A DNA stretch of 64,000 bases, from the NCBI RefSeq assembly GCF_003268815.1, contig NZ_QLSV01000012.1, forward strand, positions 57,947 through 121,946. The letters are read 5' to 3'. The notes under the pieces were generated by a model. It worked only from the letters and a program-made list of their open reading frames with translations. It was not told where the DNA came from and made no database searches. The position numbers and the translations under genes were made by a program. Source of the DNA: Flavobacterium lacus. GTDB taxonomy: Bacteria > Bacteroidota > Bacteroidia > Flavobacteriales > Flavobacteriaceae. Shown one piece after another: positions 16,465-26,212 of the stretch. The stretch's first letter is position 1. Each line of letters starts with the position of its first letter.

Positions 16465-17232
16465 TTATATAAGTAACAAAATCCACCACAAAATCGGCAC
16501 ACTTTCCACCCAAAAAGAGCTGTAATACTTATCTCTTTTGAAAGTAGTAAATCCGATAAAAAGTGCCGTCATAATAGCAAGTACAAATGTTGAAATTTCC
16601 ATTTTCTCTTTAAAAAACTCCAAGAAAACGAAAGGAAATAAAAGTACAATTCCAATCAACTTCGTTTTAAAAACTCCAAATCGTTGGGGTAGTGTTTTCA
16701 GCGTTTCATTATCCGTTTGACTGTCTAAAATTTCAAATGGAATCATTAAACTGATAACGATCAAAAACCGTTGAAACAAAATGATTTTTTCATTGTCTTC
16801 AAAAGAAGCTTGCTGAATAATGGGTGCATAAACCGTAATGGCCGTGACAGAAAAACTGACCAAAAACAATTTCCAAAAACCAAATTTTCGCAAAAATGGA
16901 TAAAGTGCCACCATTAACCCAATTTTAATGAAATAAATTTGTGTTGCGTTATTCAACTGCAGAAAAAAGAAAATCACAGCAATGATGGATAGAAAAGTCA
17001 ATCCTATCAAATAGCGATTTTTGTTGAAATCGAAATTCCCTTTTTGAAAAGCTTCAAAATATTTCAAAAAATTATAGCCTACAATTGTTCCAAAGAACGA
17101 AGTCAATTCTAACATTTTGTTGTTTGAAAGTTGGAGCGAAATTTCTGTAACACGAACCAAAGCCAAAACTGCAACAGCAACAAGCAACGACGATTGAATA
17201 TAGAAATCAAGTATGTTTTTAAAAAATTTCAA
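16465..17232 (-). CDS. Integral membrane protein, possibly UbiA-like
   Basis: This 255-residue protein has about eight hydrophobic segments spread over its length. A polar loop FEILDSQTDNETLKTLPQRF recalls the second Asp-rich motif of UbiA prenyltransferases. The first motif is not clear (GYNFLKYFEA stands at the corresponding place), so the assignment is weak. It is probably a stand-alone gene, convergent with the ice-binding-type gene and upstream of nothing obviously related. If UbiA-like, it would transfer or process a prenyl group in the inner membrane; the substrate is unknown. Confidence 0.7.
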   Translation of the reverse strand: MKFFKNILDFYIQSSLLVAVAVLALVRVTEISLQLSNNKMLELTSFFGTIVGYNFLKYFEAFQKGNFDFNKNRYLIGLTFLSIIAVIFFFLQLNNATQIYFIKIGLMVALYPFLRKFGFWKLFLVSFSVTAITVYAPIIQQASFEDNEKIILFQRFLIVISLMIPFEILDSQTDNETLKTLPQRFGVFKTKLIGIVLLFPFVFLEFFKEKMEISTFVLAIMTALFIGFTTFKRDKYYSSFWVESVPILWWILLLI

Positions 17233-17290
17233 AAGAGGTAATCGTTATTTTTCTGCAATAAACAGCTTTTTATTGAAAACTCCATAAAAA

Positions 17291-17318
17291 AAAGGAGCTT
17301 GTATAAACAAACTCCTTT
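17291..17318 (-). terminator. Intrinsic terminator of the CotH-type gene
   Basis: The arms AAAGGAGCTTGT and ACAAACTCCTTT pair over 12 bp with one mismatch and an ATAA loop. A run of A upstream reads as T on the minus strand. It sits 21 bp past the stop of the CotH-type gene. Confidence 0.75.
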
Positions 17319-17338
17319 CAAATAAAATATTACTGAAT

Positions 17339-20300
17339 TTACTTTTTTATAATCTTTTTAGTTTCAGATTTTCCCTCTGACGTAAGTTGCAATAAATAAA
17401 TTCCGCTCTGTAAATCGCTAAGGTTGATCTGTTGATTTTCTAAATTTCCACCTTTAATTATTTTTCCATCAATGGTAAATAAATTAAAAGTAACATCGCT
17501 ATACGAATGATTAACATTTAAAACATCTGTAGCAGGATTTGGATAAATTTTGAAACTTAAATGTGTATTTTCAGGAATACTCAACGGAATTTCAACTCCT
17601 TTAGCACTAAAATTGTTGAATGTAACTCTGTTCCCATTATCGGCAGATAAATTTTCGCCCGAAAAGCGAATTCTTACTTTAAAGTTCTCGTTATTACTAG
17701 CCGCTTCAATAGTAGAAAAATTTGTTTCAAACAATTGATAAGCAGCAGTTAATGGTATGTTTGAATTGGCTAATCCGGCATTTGTAAAAGTCGAACCATC
17801 TACTGAATAATCCATCACAAGTCCGTCTGCAGCACTTTCATCTTTGGCTGCAAATCCAAAAACAATATTTTCATAACCTAGGGTTGAAAAACTAAAAATC
17901 ATGGCATTTTCTAAACCTTCATTTTGAAAAGGTTGTTTGATTTGTAAACCCCTCATTCCAGCAGAAGCAAATGGTAAATTGTTATTAGCCTCCGGCATAT
18001 AATTGATGTCTGTTGGACTATTTCTTCTTTCCATTGACGCTTTTCTCCAGTTTGGGTGAGTATTGTCAAATGGATAGCCTACCAAACAGGATTCGTAACT
18101 TAAAATGCCTTCTGTTCCTACTTCAAAAGAGGAGTTTAATGCTGTTAAAGGCGTGTCGTTTGTTACGCTACCATCCATCATCCAAAAATAAATTGGTTCC
18201 TCGGTTGCGGGTACTTCACTAGGAATAAAATTTGCAGTTACCGAAAAATTTCCAGCTGGTGTATAAGTAATTTCAGCCTCTGTACTATTTACATCGCCAC
18301 TCCAATGACTAAATGCAAAACCTTCTAGCGGAATTGCAGTTAATGTAACCGGAATGTTGTGAAAATAAATTCCTGTCCAAGGATACGGATTTACTGAAAC
18401 GCCAGGTGTATCTGAAGTAATGTCAATGGTGTTGATTTTTACAAAACCATTTGTGTCATCATTTACATTTAAAGTTGCCGCAATATCATTTGAAATTCCA
18501 AACTTGGCACGAATGTGCTCTCTTTGGTATACCGGTCTTTCCATCGCAAATGTTTCAATCACATTCTGACTTTCTAACCACCATGAAAAACTATAAGGTG
18601 CTGCCCAACGGTTGTATTGTTGTGCAATTTCAGGCTCAATCACTGAAGCAAACTGATTAGATAGGTTGATTACTCTTTCCGGTAAAAAGAACGTATTCAT
18701 CATATCTGCAAAACGATTGATAAAACTTAATTCAAACGATTCATTTTCCAACAAACGTCTTAAAATTAAGGTAGACCACTCCGGATTTGGCCAAATTGGT
18801 CCTCCTAAAGCAGTCGCAAATTCTAATGTATTGTGGTCGTTAATGTCCAACATCAAACTAAAGCCAGCATCGGTGTCTTTGATGGCCGTTCTCCATCTAC
18901 CATCGTTTCCATAAGGAGCAGTAGGTAAATAGGCTGCCGTATTCTTTCTCCAAAACAATGTATTCCAACCAGGCCAGTCTGTATTTTGAACAAAAATGTT
19001 TGTGATAAAATAATCTCTAAAATTGTCCACATCCATTTGGGTATTGATGTATGAAAAATTTGCATCATTACTCAACGAATTATTTTCTAAATAAGAGAAC
19101 ATGGCTTGAAAATGAGCATCACTTCCTTCATCAATAACATAACCATCAGCTAAAATTTCAATATCCTCCTCAACAATTCCATATTTTCTCTCAAAATAAT
19201 GTCTGTCTAGCCGCTCACGAATATTCAACATTCCCCAATATTCTCCATTTAAAAAGATAACGGAAGGTTGATACGCTTGATTATCTAAGCCTGTTTTTTC
19301 AATTAATTCATGTGTAAAAGCGTCTTTATAATAGGTATTAAAAAAATCATTACCTGAATTTCTCAAAACTAAACGCTTGTAACTGTTATAATTTTCATTT
19401 GGAAAAATTGGGTAGTTAAACGTACTAGCTCCTAACTCAGATCTTGCATATAAACGTAATGATTTGTGCTGATAAGCTCTAGTTCCACCGCCATTGATAC
19501 GAATCCCAACTTGTTGGTTTAACACTTCACTTCCGTTAACAAAGTAATTGAAGTGGCCAACTTTCTCTGTAGCTGCTCCGGAACGATCATAATTGCTATC
19601 CGCATTAAAAAGTGCTGGTGTGTTTGGATTCTGTAAACGCCAGTTGTCAAAATCTTCTCCGGCAACATAAATTCCATTATTATAATCAAAAAATTTATTC
19701 TCATCTAAACTGATTGAAATAACAGGAATAGAAAAACAATCTGCTCCCTGAGGAGAAACAAAATAACTTTGTGTAACAATAGGACTTGTTAAAGCACCTG
19801 CTTTATAAGCTCTTGCTCGAACTACGGTGCCTTTAAAAATATTAAAATTAGGAATATAGTAAGAAGGATCAGAATCATACGTTGACGAAATTGTAGAAAT
19901 GTCATTGGGCTGACTTGTTCTATCTTCAATTGTTAATGGAGTTGAATACTGAAACGACTGAAAATTCTTAGTTAAAAAATTCTCCGAAGGCATTTGTCCT
20001 ACTTCATACGGGTATTCGTTTTTATATTGATAAGATGTTCCCGCTAAATTATCAATACTAGGGTCTGAACCATCAGTCGTATAAATGATCGTGACTTCTG
20101 GATCTGGATGACTGATTATTAAACCAAAACTTGAAGAATAAAAGCCTCCATTTACTGCAAAAATGGGAGAAGTTAAAATACCTGTATAACCTGTCGCATT
20201 ATTGTTTGTATCACCTGGAGTTGGGATAGGAAAATAAACAAAAATTGCTGAACCATCAGTTTGCCGTCCGTAAGTGTAATTTTGAGGAACCAAAATAGCC

Positions 20301-20686
20301 GGATAACTGTCTTCAACATCGCCGTTTGGTTTTGTTAGTGTAATTACCTCACCTCCAGAACTAATTTTAAAATTGGTATGCAACGGAAAATTAATATCCG
20401 TTCTGTTTTTATCGGAACACCAAATAAGCAAATGCTCACCGGGCTCTATCCAATACGCAGGAAAAACCCATTGATAGGGATTTGATGAAATATCGGTTAA
20501 TCCATAACCTTCCAAATTAATGGCTTCAGTTCCGGTGTTGTATAACTCTACCCAATCCTCATAACTTCCGTCTTCATCAGTGATTACGGTTGAATTTGAA
20601 GTTATAATTTCGTTAATCACAACATTTTGAGCACTTAACTGAAAAAAAGCTAAGAGTAAAAATGCTAGAAAAGTAATTTTTTTCAT
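17339..20686 (-). CDS. Secreted lamin-tail / CotH-kinase-like protein with T9SS type A sorting domain
   Basis: This is a 1115-residue surface or secreted protein. A signal peptide ends near residue 19 (FFQLSA|Q). A lamin-tail domain (about 20-135) contains VVINEIITSNS and YEDWVELYNTGTEAINLEGY. A chitobiase-type C-terminal Ig fold follows (VTIIYTTDGSDPS). The large central part (about 320-740) is CotH-like: VGIRINGGG, then YKDAFTHELIEKTGLDNQAY, FLNGEYWGMLNIRERLD and the acidic IKDTDAGF. An InlB-type beta repeat follows (FSHWSGDVNSTEAEITYTP). The last about 75 residues (FKIYPNPATDVLNVNH to TKKIIKK) are a T9SS type A sorting domain. CotH proteins are atypical kinases of spore coats; whether this one phosphorylates anything is unknown. 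Confidence 0.88.
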   Translation of the reverse strand: MKKITFLAFLLLAFFQLSAQNVVINEIITSNSTVITDEDGSYEDWVELYNTGTEAINLEGYGLTDISSNPYQWVFPAYWIEPGEHLLIWCSDKNRTDINFPLHTNFKISSGGEVITLTKPNGDVEDSYPAILVPQNYTYGRQTDGSAIFVYFPIPTPGDTNNNATGYTGILTSPIFAVNGGFYSSSFGLIISHPDPEVTIIYTTDGSDPSIDNLAGTSYQYKNEYPYEVGQMPSENFLTKNFQSFQYSTPLTIEDRTSQPNDISTISSTYDSDPSYYIPNFNIFKGTVVRARAYKAGALTSPIVTQSYFVSPQGADCFSIPVISISLDENKFFDYNNGIYVAGEDFDNWRLQNPNTPALFNADSNYDRSGAATEKVGHFNYFVNGSEVLNQQVGIRINGGGTRAYQHKSLRLYARSELGASTFNYPIFPNENYNSYKRLVLRNSGNDFFNTYYKDAFTHELIEKTGLDNQAYQPSVIFLNGEYWGMLNIRERLDRHYFERKYGIVEEDIEILADGYVIDEGSDAHFQAMFSYLENNSLSNDANFSYINTQMDVDNFRDYFITNIFVQNTDWPGWNTLFWRKNTAAYLPTAPYGNDGRWRTAIKDTDAGFSLMLDINDHNTLEFATALGGPIWPNPEWSTLILRRLLENESFELSFINRFADMMNTFFLPERVINLSNQFASVIEPEIAQQYNRWAAPYSFSWWLESQNVIETFAMERPVYQREHIRAKFGISNDIAATLNVNDDTNGFVKINTIDITSDTPGVSVNPYPWTGIYFHNIPVTLTAIPLEGFAFSHWSGDVNSTEAEITYTPAGNFSVTANFIPSEVPATEEPIYFWMMDGSVTNDTPLTALNSSFEVGTEGILSYESCLVGYPFDNTHPNWRKASMERRNSPTDINYMPEANNNLPFASAGMRGLQIKQPFQNEGLENAMIFSFSTLGYENIVFGFAAKDESAADGLVMDYSVDGSTFTNAGLANSNIPLTAAYQLFETNFSTIEAASNNENFKVRIRFSGENLSADNGNRVTFNNFSAKGVEIPLSIPENTHLSFKIYPNPATDVLNVNHSYSDVTFNLFTIDGKIIKGGNLENQQINLSDLQSGIYLLQLTSEGKSETKKIIKK

Positions 20687-20904
20687 AATTTATACAATTT
20701 ATTTTAATCGAAATTAAACAAGTATTTAACATTCCAATAACATTTTCGTTATAATACGTTTTATTCTCGGCAAACTACCAAAATTTAGTTTTTGAAGAAC
20801 TCAAAATCAACAAACGGTAAAAATTTGTTGATAAACCATTCATTTAGTTGAAAAATTCTAAAAATATTAGCCGTTGTTTAACGAATAATTAGAAGACTAA
20901 TAAT

Positions 20905-20912
20905 TACTTTTG
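20905..20912 (+). promoter_or_regulatory. -7 box of the gcvP promoter
   Basis: TACTTTTG is an exact match to TAnnTTTG, 39 nt upstream of the gcvP ATG. No convincing -33 element stands 19-21 bp upstream. The 265-bp divergent gap to the CotH-type gene holds nothing else I can identify; in particular I see no glycine riboswitch. Confidence 0.5.
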
Positions 20913-20951
20913 TGTCCTTAAAACAACACACATTTTACCTTAAGAAAATAC

Positions 20952-23795
20952 ATGAAAACAGACGCTTTTGCATTACGCCACATTGGTCCACGTGAAAACG
21001 ACCTTCAACACATGTTTAAAACCATTGGCGTTGAAAGTTTAGACCAGTTAATTTATGAAACCGTTCCAAACAACATCCTTCTGAAGGAGAAATTAGACTT
21101 GGAACCTGCTATATCGGAGTATGAGTATTTAGCACATATTCAGGAATTAGGCAAAAAAAATAAAGTGTTCAAATCATACATCGGTTTGGGCTATCACCCA
21201 ACTATTGTGCCGGCGGTTATTCAACGAAATATTTTTGAAAATCCGGGATGGTATACTGCTTATACGCCGTATCAAGCAGAAATTGCACAAGGACGCTTAG
21301 AAGCCATTTTGAATTTTCAAACGACAGTTATTGAATTGGCTGGAATGGAAATTGCAAATGCTTCTCTGTTAGATGAATCAACTGCAGCAGCGGAGGCAAT
21401 GGCCTTACTCTTTGATGTTCGTTCTCGCGACCAAAAGAAAAGCAATGTAAATAAATTTTTCGTTTCGGAAGAAATTTTACCTCAAACTCTTTCTGTTTTA
21501 CAAACACGTTCTACACCAATTGGTGTGGAATTAGTGATTGGAAACCATGAAACCTTTGACTTTTCATCAGACTTTTATGGAGCCATTCTTCAATACCCGG
21601 GTAAATACGGACAAGTAAATGATTATGCCGGTTTTATCGCAAAAGCAAAAGCTAGCGAAATAAAAGTAGCTGTTGCTGCCGATATTTTATCGTTAGTAAA
21701 ACTAACTTCTCCAGGAGAAATGGGTGCCGATGTAGTAGTGGGAACTACACAACGCTTCGGAATTCCGATGGGTTACGGCGGACCTCATGCTGCTTTTTTT
21801 GCCACCAAAGAAGAATACAAACGTTCGATGCCGGGAAGAATTATCGGTGTAACCATTGATACCAACGGAAATCGTGCCTTACGTATGGCGTTGCAAACAC
21901 GCGAACAACATATCAAACGTGAAAAAGCAACGTCAAACATCTGTACAGCCCAAGTTTTATTAGCTGTTATGGCGGGAATGTATGCTGTTTATCACGGACC
22001 AAAAGGCTTGCAATACATTGCTGATAAAGTACATGCATCGGCTGTTACATTAGCGGATGCGTTAAACAAAATTGGTGTTTATCAAACCAATACTTCGTTC
22101 TTCGATACCATTGCTGTAAAAGCGGAAGCTTCAAAAGTAAAAGCAATTGCTGAAAAACACGAAGTGAATTTCTTTTATGTGGATGCCGATACAATTTCAA
22201 TTTCTTTGAACGAAACCACTTCTATTAAAGACATCAATCAAATTGTTGCCATTTTTGCAGAAGCTCTTGGGAAAGAAAAAGTAACCGTTAGTCAGTTAAC
22301 CAATGAGTCAATGGTTCCTGAAAACTTGGTAAGAAAATCAACCTTCTTGCAACACGATGTTTTCAATAATCATCATTCGGAAAGTCAGTTAATGCGTTAC
22401 ATCAAAAAATTAGAACGCAAAGATTTATCGTTAAATCACTCAATGATTTCGTTGGGTTCATGTACGATGAAATTAAATGCAGCTGCCGAAATGTTACCCT
22501 TATCCATGGCTAATTGGAACAGCATTCACCCGTTTGCCCCAGTCGAACAAGCAGAAGGTTATCAAATCATGCTAAAACAATTAGAGCATCAATTAAATAT
22601 CGTGACCGGTTTTGCGGGAACAACTTTACAACCAAATTCAGGTGCACAAGGTGAATATGCGGGTTTAATGACCATTCGTGCCTACCATTTATCACGAGGT
22701 GACAACCACAGAAATGTGTGCTTGATTCCGGCTTCTGCTCACGGAACTAATCCAGCCTCTGCAGCCATGGCAGGTATGGAAATTATCGTCACTAAAACCA
22801 TGGAAAACGGGAATATTGATGTAGAAGATTTACGTGCAAAAGCCGTTGAACATGCAGCGAATTTGTCTGCTTTAATGGTTACTTACCCATCAACCCATGG
22901 TGTTTTTGAAAGTGCTATTTGCGAAATCACACAAATTATTCACGACAATGGCGGTTTAGTTTATATGGATGGAGCAAATATGAATGCTCAAGTTGGCTTG
23001 ACTAACCCGGCAACTATAGGTGCCGATGTTTGTCACCTCAACTTACACAAAACATTCGCTATTCCTCATGGCGGTGGCGGACCTGGAGTTGGACCAATTT
23101 GTGTGAACGAAAAATTAGTACCGTTTTTACCATCTAATCCGATTATAAATGTTGGTGGAGATCAAGCTATCACAGCTATTTCTGCTGCTCCTTATGGTTC
23201 TGCTTTGGTTTGTTTAATTTCGTATGGTTATATCACCATGTTAGGTGCAGAAGGGCTGACAGATGCAACTAAATATGCCATTTTAAACGCAAACTACATG
23301 AAAGTACGTTTAGAAGCACATTATCCAATTTTATATTCCGGTGAAATGGGAAGAGCCGCTCACGAGATGATTTTAGATTGTAGAGCCTTTGAAGAAAAAG
23401 GCATTAAAGTAACTGATATTGCCAAACGATTGATGGATTACGGTTTTCATGCTCCAACCGTTTCATTTCCGGTTGCAGGTACCTTAATGATTGAACCAAC
23501 CGAATCGGAAGATTTAGGTGAATTAGACCGTTTTTGTGACGCGATGATTTCTATTCGAAAAGAAATTGAAGCTTCCTCAAAAGAGGAAACAAATAATATC
23601 ATGAGAAATGCTCCACATACCTTAGCAATGCTCACAACCGATACTTGGACGTTCCCTTATACAAGAGAAAAAGCCGCTTTTCCGATGGATTATATAGCAG
23701 ATAATAAGTTTTGGCCAACGGTTCGTCGTGTAGATGAAGCGTATGGTGACAGAAATTTAGTTTGTAGTTGTGCTCCAATTGAAGCGTATATGTAA
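20952..23795 (+). CDS. gcvP: Glycine dehydrogenase (decarboxylating), P-protein
   Basis: This PLP enzyme of the glycine cleavage system decarboxylates glycine and passes the aminomethyl group to the lipoyl arm of GcvH. The 947 residues are the single-chain form, in which two homologous halves that are separate subunits in many bacteria are fused. The PLP lysine is K700 in HLNLHKTFAIPHGGGGPG. Glycine-rich GCTMKLNA-type motifs (MISLGSCTMKLNAAAEM) start the C-terminal half. No other gcv gene is adjacent. A strong hairpin terminator follows the stop. Confidence 0.98.
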   Translation: MKTDAFALRHIGPRENDLQHMFKTIGVESLDQLIYETVPNNILLKEKLDLEPAISEYEYLAHIQELGKKNKVFKSYIGLGYHPTIVPAVIQRNIFENPGWYTAYTPYQAEIAQGRLEAILNFQTTVIELAGMEIANASLLDESTAAAEAMALLFDVRSRDQKKSNVNKFFVSEEILPQTLSVLQTRSTPIGVELVIGNHETFDFSSDFYGAILQYPGKYGQVNDYAGFIAKAKASEIKVAVAADILSLVKLTSPGEMGADVVVGTTQRFGIPMGYGGPHAAFFATKEEYKRSMPGRIIGVTIDTNGNRALRMALQTREQHIKREKATSNICTAQVLLAVMAGMYAVYHGPKGLQYIADKVHASAVTLADALNKIGVYQTNTSFFDTIAVKAEASKVKAIAEKHEVNFFYVDADTISISLNETTSIKDINQIVAIFAEALGKEKVTVSQLTNESMVPENLVRKSTFLQHDVFNNHHSESQLMRYIKKLERKDLSLNHSMISLGSCTMKLNAAAEMLPLSMANWNSIHPFAPVEQAEGYQIMLKQLEHQLNIVTGFAGTTLQPNSGAQGEYAGLMTIRAYHLSRGDNHRNVCLIPASAHGTNPASAAMAGMEIIVTKTMENGNIDVEDLRAKAVEHAANLSALMVTYPSTHGVFESAICEITQIIHDNGGLVYMDGANMNAQVGLTNPATIGADVCHLNLHKTFAIPHGGGGPGVGPICVNEKLVPFLPSNPIINVGGDQAITAISAAPYGSALVCLISYGYITMLGAEGLTDATKYAILNANYMKVRLEAHYPILYSGEMGRAAHEMILDCRAFEEKGIKVTDIAKRLMDYGFHAPTVSFPVAGTLMIEPTESEDLGELDRFCDAMISIRKEIEASSKEETNNIMRNAPHTLAMLTTDTWTFPYTREKAAFPMDYIADNKFWPTVRRVDEAYGDRNLVCSCAPIEAYM

Positions 23796-23818
23796 ATTTA
23801 TAGAGTCACTAGTTAATG

Positions 23819-23860
23819 AAAAAGTTTAAAGTTGTTCCATTACTTCTTTAAACTTTTTTT
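23819..23860 (+). terminator. Intrinsic terminator of gcvP
   Basis: The stem AAAGTTTAAAG / CTTTAAACTTT (23821-23831, 23846-23856) is extended by A/T pairs and followed by T residues to 23860. It ends the gcvP transcript 24 bp after the stop. Confidence 0.8.
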
Positions 23861-23889
23861 ACTTTTACTAATAATCTTTTCCTAAAAAA

Positions 23890-24273
23890 ATGAATGATAT
23901 TCAGACCCAAAACGACCTCTATCTTTTAGTTGACGTATTCTACAAAAAGTTATTAGCAGATGATTCCATCAGTTATATTTTTACTGATGTGGTGAAAATA
24001 AAATTGGAAGAACACTTGCCTATTTTGGTCACTTTTTGGTCACAAGGCATTTTAGGAACGGGTGGCTATTCTAAAAATCTGACTCAAATACATTTAGATG
24101 TAAATGAAAAAGAATATTTATCACCTGAATTATTTAAAATTTGGCTGAATCATTTTAACGATGCTGTAGATGAAAACTTTCAAGGTACAAAATCGGAACA
24201 AATTAAAACCCAAGCGTTAAGTATCGCAACGGTTATGCAGATTAAAATCGAACAGAATAAAACTAAAAATTGA
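23890..24273 (+). CDS. Group III truncated haemoglobin
   Basis: This 127-residue globin of the short 2-on-2 type begins QTQNDLYLLVDVFYKKLLAD, the typical group III N-terminus (DI..LV..FY). HLPILVTFWSQGILGTGGY follows in the E-helix region, and ..QIHLDVNEKEYLSPELFKIWLNHF in the part that holds the proximal His. Members bind O2, NO or CO and are often linked to nitrosative or oxidative stress; the role here is not shown by context. It has short neighbours on both sides, each with its own terminator, so it is probably monocistronic. Confidence 0.9.
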   Translation: MNDIQTQNDLYLLVDVFYKKLLADDSISYIFTDVVKIKLEEHLPILVTFWSQGILGTGGYSKNLTQIHLDVNEKEYLSPELFKIWLNHFNDAVDENFQGTKSEQIKTQALSIATVMQIKIEQNKTKN

Positions 24274-24300
24274 GAGTACAATAAATTTTATACTCTTTTT
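24273..24300 (+). terminator. Weak terminator after the haemoglobin gene
   Basis: A 6-bp stem AGAGTA / TACTCT (24273-24278, 24291-24296) is followed by a T-run. It overlaps the stop codon of the haemoglobin gene. The stem is short but the T-tract is good. Confidence 0.5.
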
Positions 24301-24392
24301 TTGATATATTCGTAATTAAAATCACTTTGTTAAATAATTATTAATTTATAAAGATTTAAATTGATAATTTAGTGCTATAATTTATTCCTATC

Positions 24393-25451
24393 ATGAATAT
24401 TAAGATAACCGGGTCAGGAACCTACATTCCAACCGAAGCGATTACAAATACTGATTTTGCCAACCATGTTTTTTTAAATGACGACGGAACACTTTTTCCG
24501 CAGTCTAATGAAATAATAGCAGAAAAATTTAAAGTTATTACCGGAATCGACGAAAGACGTTATGTTACCGATGATTTAAACACGTCTGACATTGCTACAA
24601 TTGCTGCTAACAAAGCAATTGAAGATGCCAAAATTGATCCTGAAACATTGGATTATATCATTTTTGCACACAATTTTGGCGATGTTAAAAAAGGTGCAAT
24701 CCAAGGTGATATGTTGCCTAGTTTGGCGTCTAAAGTGAAGCATAATTTACGCATTAAAAATCCAAAATGTGTAGCATATGACATGCTATTTGGTTGTCCT
24801 GGCTGGGTAGAGGGTGTAATTCAAGCAACAGCGTTCATAAAAGCTGGAATGGCAAAAAAATGTTTGGTTATCGGAGCAGAAACTTTATCCAGAGTTGTTG
24901 ATCCACATGACAGAGATTCAATGATTTATTCTGATGGTGCGGGTGCAACAATTATTGAATCTACTACTGAAGAAGGCGGAATATTGGCTCACGAATCAGC
25001 AACTTTTTCATATGAAGAAGCCAATTATTTATTTTTTGGAAAATCGTTCAACACAGAGCTCAATCCGGATATTCGATACATTAAAATGTACGGCAGAAAA
25101 ATTTATGAATTCGCATTAAGCAATGTTCCAAATGCTATGAAAGAATGTCTTGAAAATAGTGGTGTACAGCTAAATCAACTTAAAAAAATATTGATCCACC
25201 AAGCGAATGAAAAAATGGATGAAGCCATCGTGCAACGATTTTATAAACTTTATAATCAAAAAATGCCCGAAGGAATTATGCCCATGAGTATTCACAAATT
25301 GGGTAATTCAAGCGTAGCTACCATCCCAACGTTATATGATTCAATTTTAAAAGGGAAGGTTGAAAATCAAGTATTAAACAAAGGAGATGTGATTATGTTT
25401 GCCTCTGTTGGTGCGGGAATGAACATCAATGCGATTGTGTATCAAATGTAA
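24393..25451 (+). CDS. 3-oxoacyl-ACP synthase III (KAS III)-like protein
   Basis: This 352-residue thiolase-fold condensing enzyme has the triad Cys135 (MLFGCPGWVEG), His269 (ILIHQANEKMDEA) and Asn305 (KLGNSSVAT), as in FabH. It begins with the family pattern ITGSGTYIPTEAITN. The 30-residue N-terminal extension around FLNDDGTLFPQSNE differs from the housekeeping FabH, so it may act in a special fatty-acid or secondary pathway rather than in primary initiation. No fab genes are adjacent. A structured repeat starts 4 bp after the stop. Confidence 0.9.
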   Translation: MNIKITGSGTYIPTEAITNTDFANHVFLNDDGTLFPQSNEIIAEKFKVITGIDERRYVTDDLNTSDIATIAANKAIEDAKIDPETLDYIIFAHNFGDVKKGAIQGDMLPSLASKVKHNLRIKNPKCVAYDMLFGCPGWVEGVIQATAFIKAGMAKKCLVIGAETLSRVVDPHDRDSMIYSDGAGATIIESTTEEGGILAHESATFSYEEANYLFFGKSFNTELNPDIRYIKMYGRKIYEFALSNVPNAMKECLENSGVQLNQLKKILIHQANEKMDEAIVQRFYKLYNQKMPEGIMPMSIHKLGNSSVATIPTLYDSILKGKVENQVLNKGDVIMFASVGAGMNINAIVYQM

Positions 25452-25454
25452 AAT

Positions 25455-25598
25455 CAGGAGCTAATCCTGCTTTTCGTTACAAGTCCTCGCTCAAAAAATG
25501 GTTTTTTTAAGTGGTTTCCAAGAGCTCCTATTGTCGCTTTGCCTAGCACAAAAAAAACACATTTTTTGAGCTCCGGGCTTTTCACTACAATCAGGGCT
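25455..25598 (+). repeat. Structured dispersed repeat, copy 2 (short type)
   Basis: This is a 144-bp element. The left block is AGCTAATCCTGCTTTTCGTT then ACAAGTCCTCGCTC. The arm CTCAAAAAATGGTTTTTTT pairs with AAAAAAAACACATTTTTTGAG (19 of it: AAAAAAACACATTTTTTGA). The loop is GAGCTCCTATTGTCGCTTTG, and the right block is GGGCTTTTCACTACAATC then AGGGCT. It lies directly after the KAS III-like gene. Confidence 0.85.
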
Positions 25599-25651
25599 AT
25601 CATGTGCCAACATCAATAATTTTAGTACATTTGTTTCACGAAAGATAAATT

Positions 25652-26173
25652 ATGTACGAAAAGACATTTCCCAATAAACGATTCAAAATCACACAAGAAT
25701 TTCTTGAAAAACACATTCCAAAATCAGAAACCATTCTGGATTTAGGCGTCGAAAATCCGTTTTCAAAAATCATGACTGAAAAGGGTTACCAAGTAAAAAA
25801 CACCAAAGGTGAAGACTTGGACTTTGACCAATCAACTTTATCAAATGAAGAATATACGGTGGTAACTGCTTTTGAAATTTTCGAACATTTACTCAATCCA
25901 TTTACGGTATTACAACATATAAAATCGGATAAAATACTTATTTCAATCCCTTTACGTCTTTGGTTTTCAACGGCTTACAAAAGCAAAACTGATCATTGGG
26001 ACCGCCATTACCACGAGTTTGAAGATTGGCAATTGGATTGGCTTTTAGAAAAAACCGGCTTCAAAATTATCGATCGTATTAAGTTTACACATCCTACAAA
26101 CAAAATAGGGTTTCGTCCAATTTTAAGGTATTTTACGAATCGGTATTATTTGGTTTACGCAGTTCGCCAATAA
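25652..26173 (+). CDS. Class I SAM-dependent methyltransferase
   Basis: This 173-residue methyltransferase has motif I in reduced form (ETILDLGVENPFSKIM) and an FEIFEHLLNP segment typical of Methyltransf_11/23 domains, with WDRHYHEFEDWQLDWLLEKTGF near the C-terminus. The glycine-rich loop is degenerate compared with the usual DLGCGxG, but the fold pattern is clear. It precedes a GT2 glycosyltransferase by 39 bp on the same strand, so the pair may modify a lipid or glycan. The -7 box TACATTTG lies at 25626-25633. Substrate unknown. Confidence 0.82.
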   Translation: MYEKTFPNKRFKITQEFLEKHIPKSETILDLGVENPFSKIMTEKGYQVKNTKGEDLDFDQSTLSNEEYTVVTAFEIFEHLLNPFTVLQHIKSDKILISIPLRLWFSTAYKSKTDHWDRHYHEFEDWQLDWLLEKTGFKIIDRIKFTHPTNKIGFRPILRYFTNRYYLVYAVRQ

Positions 26174-26212
26174 GAATTTCAAAATTCAATCTCAAAAATT
26201 GTAGCTTTCAAA

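Noticed and set aside
20687..20951. Glycine riboswitch upstream of gcvP
   Set aside because: The 39-nt leader after the -7 box is too short, and no glycine-aptamer-like paired elements are visible.
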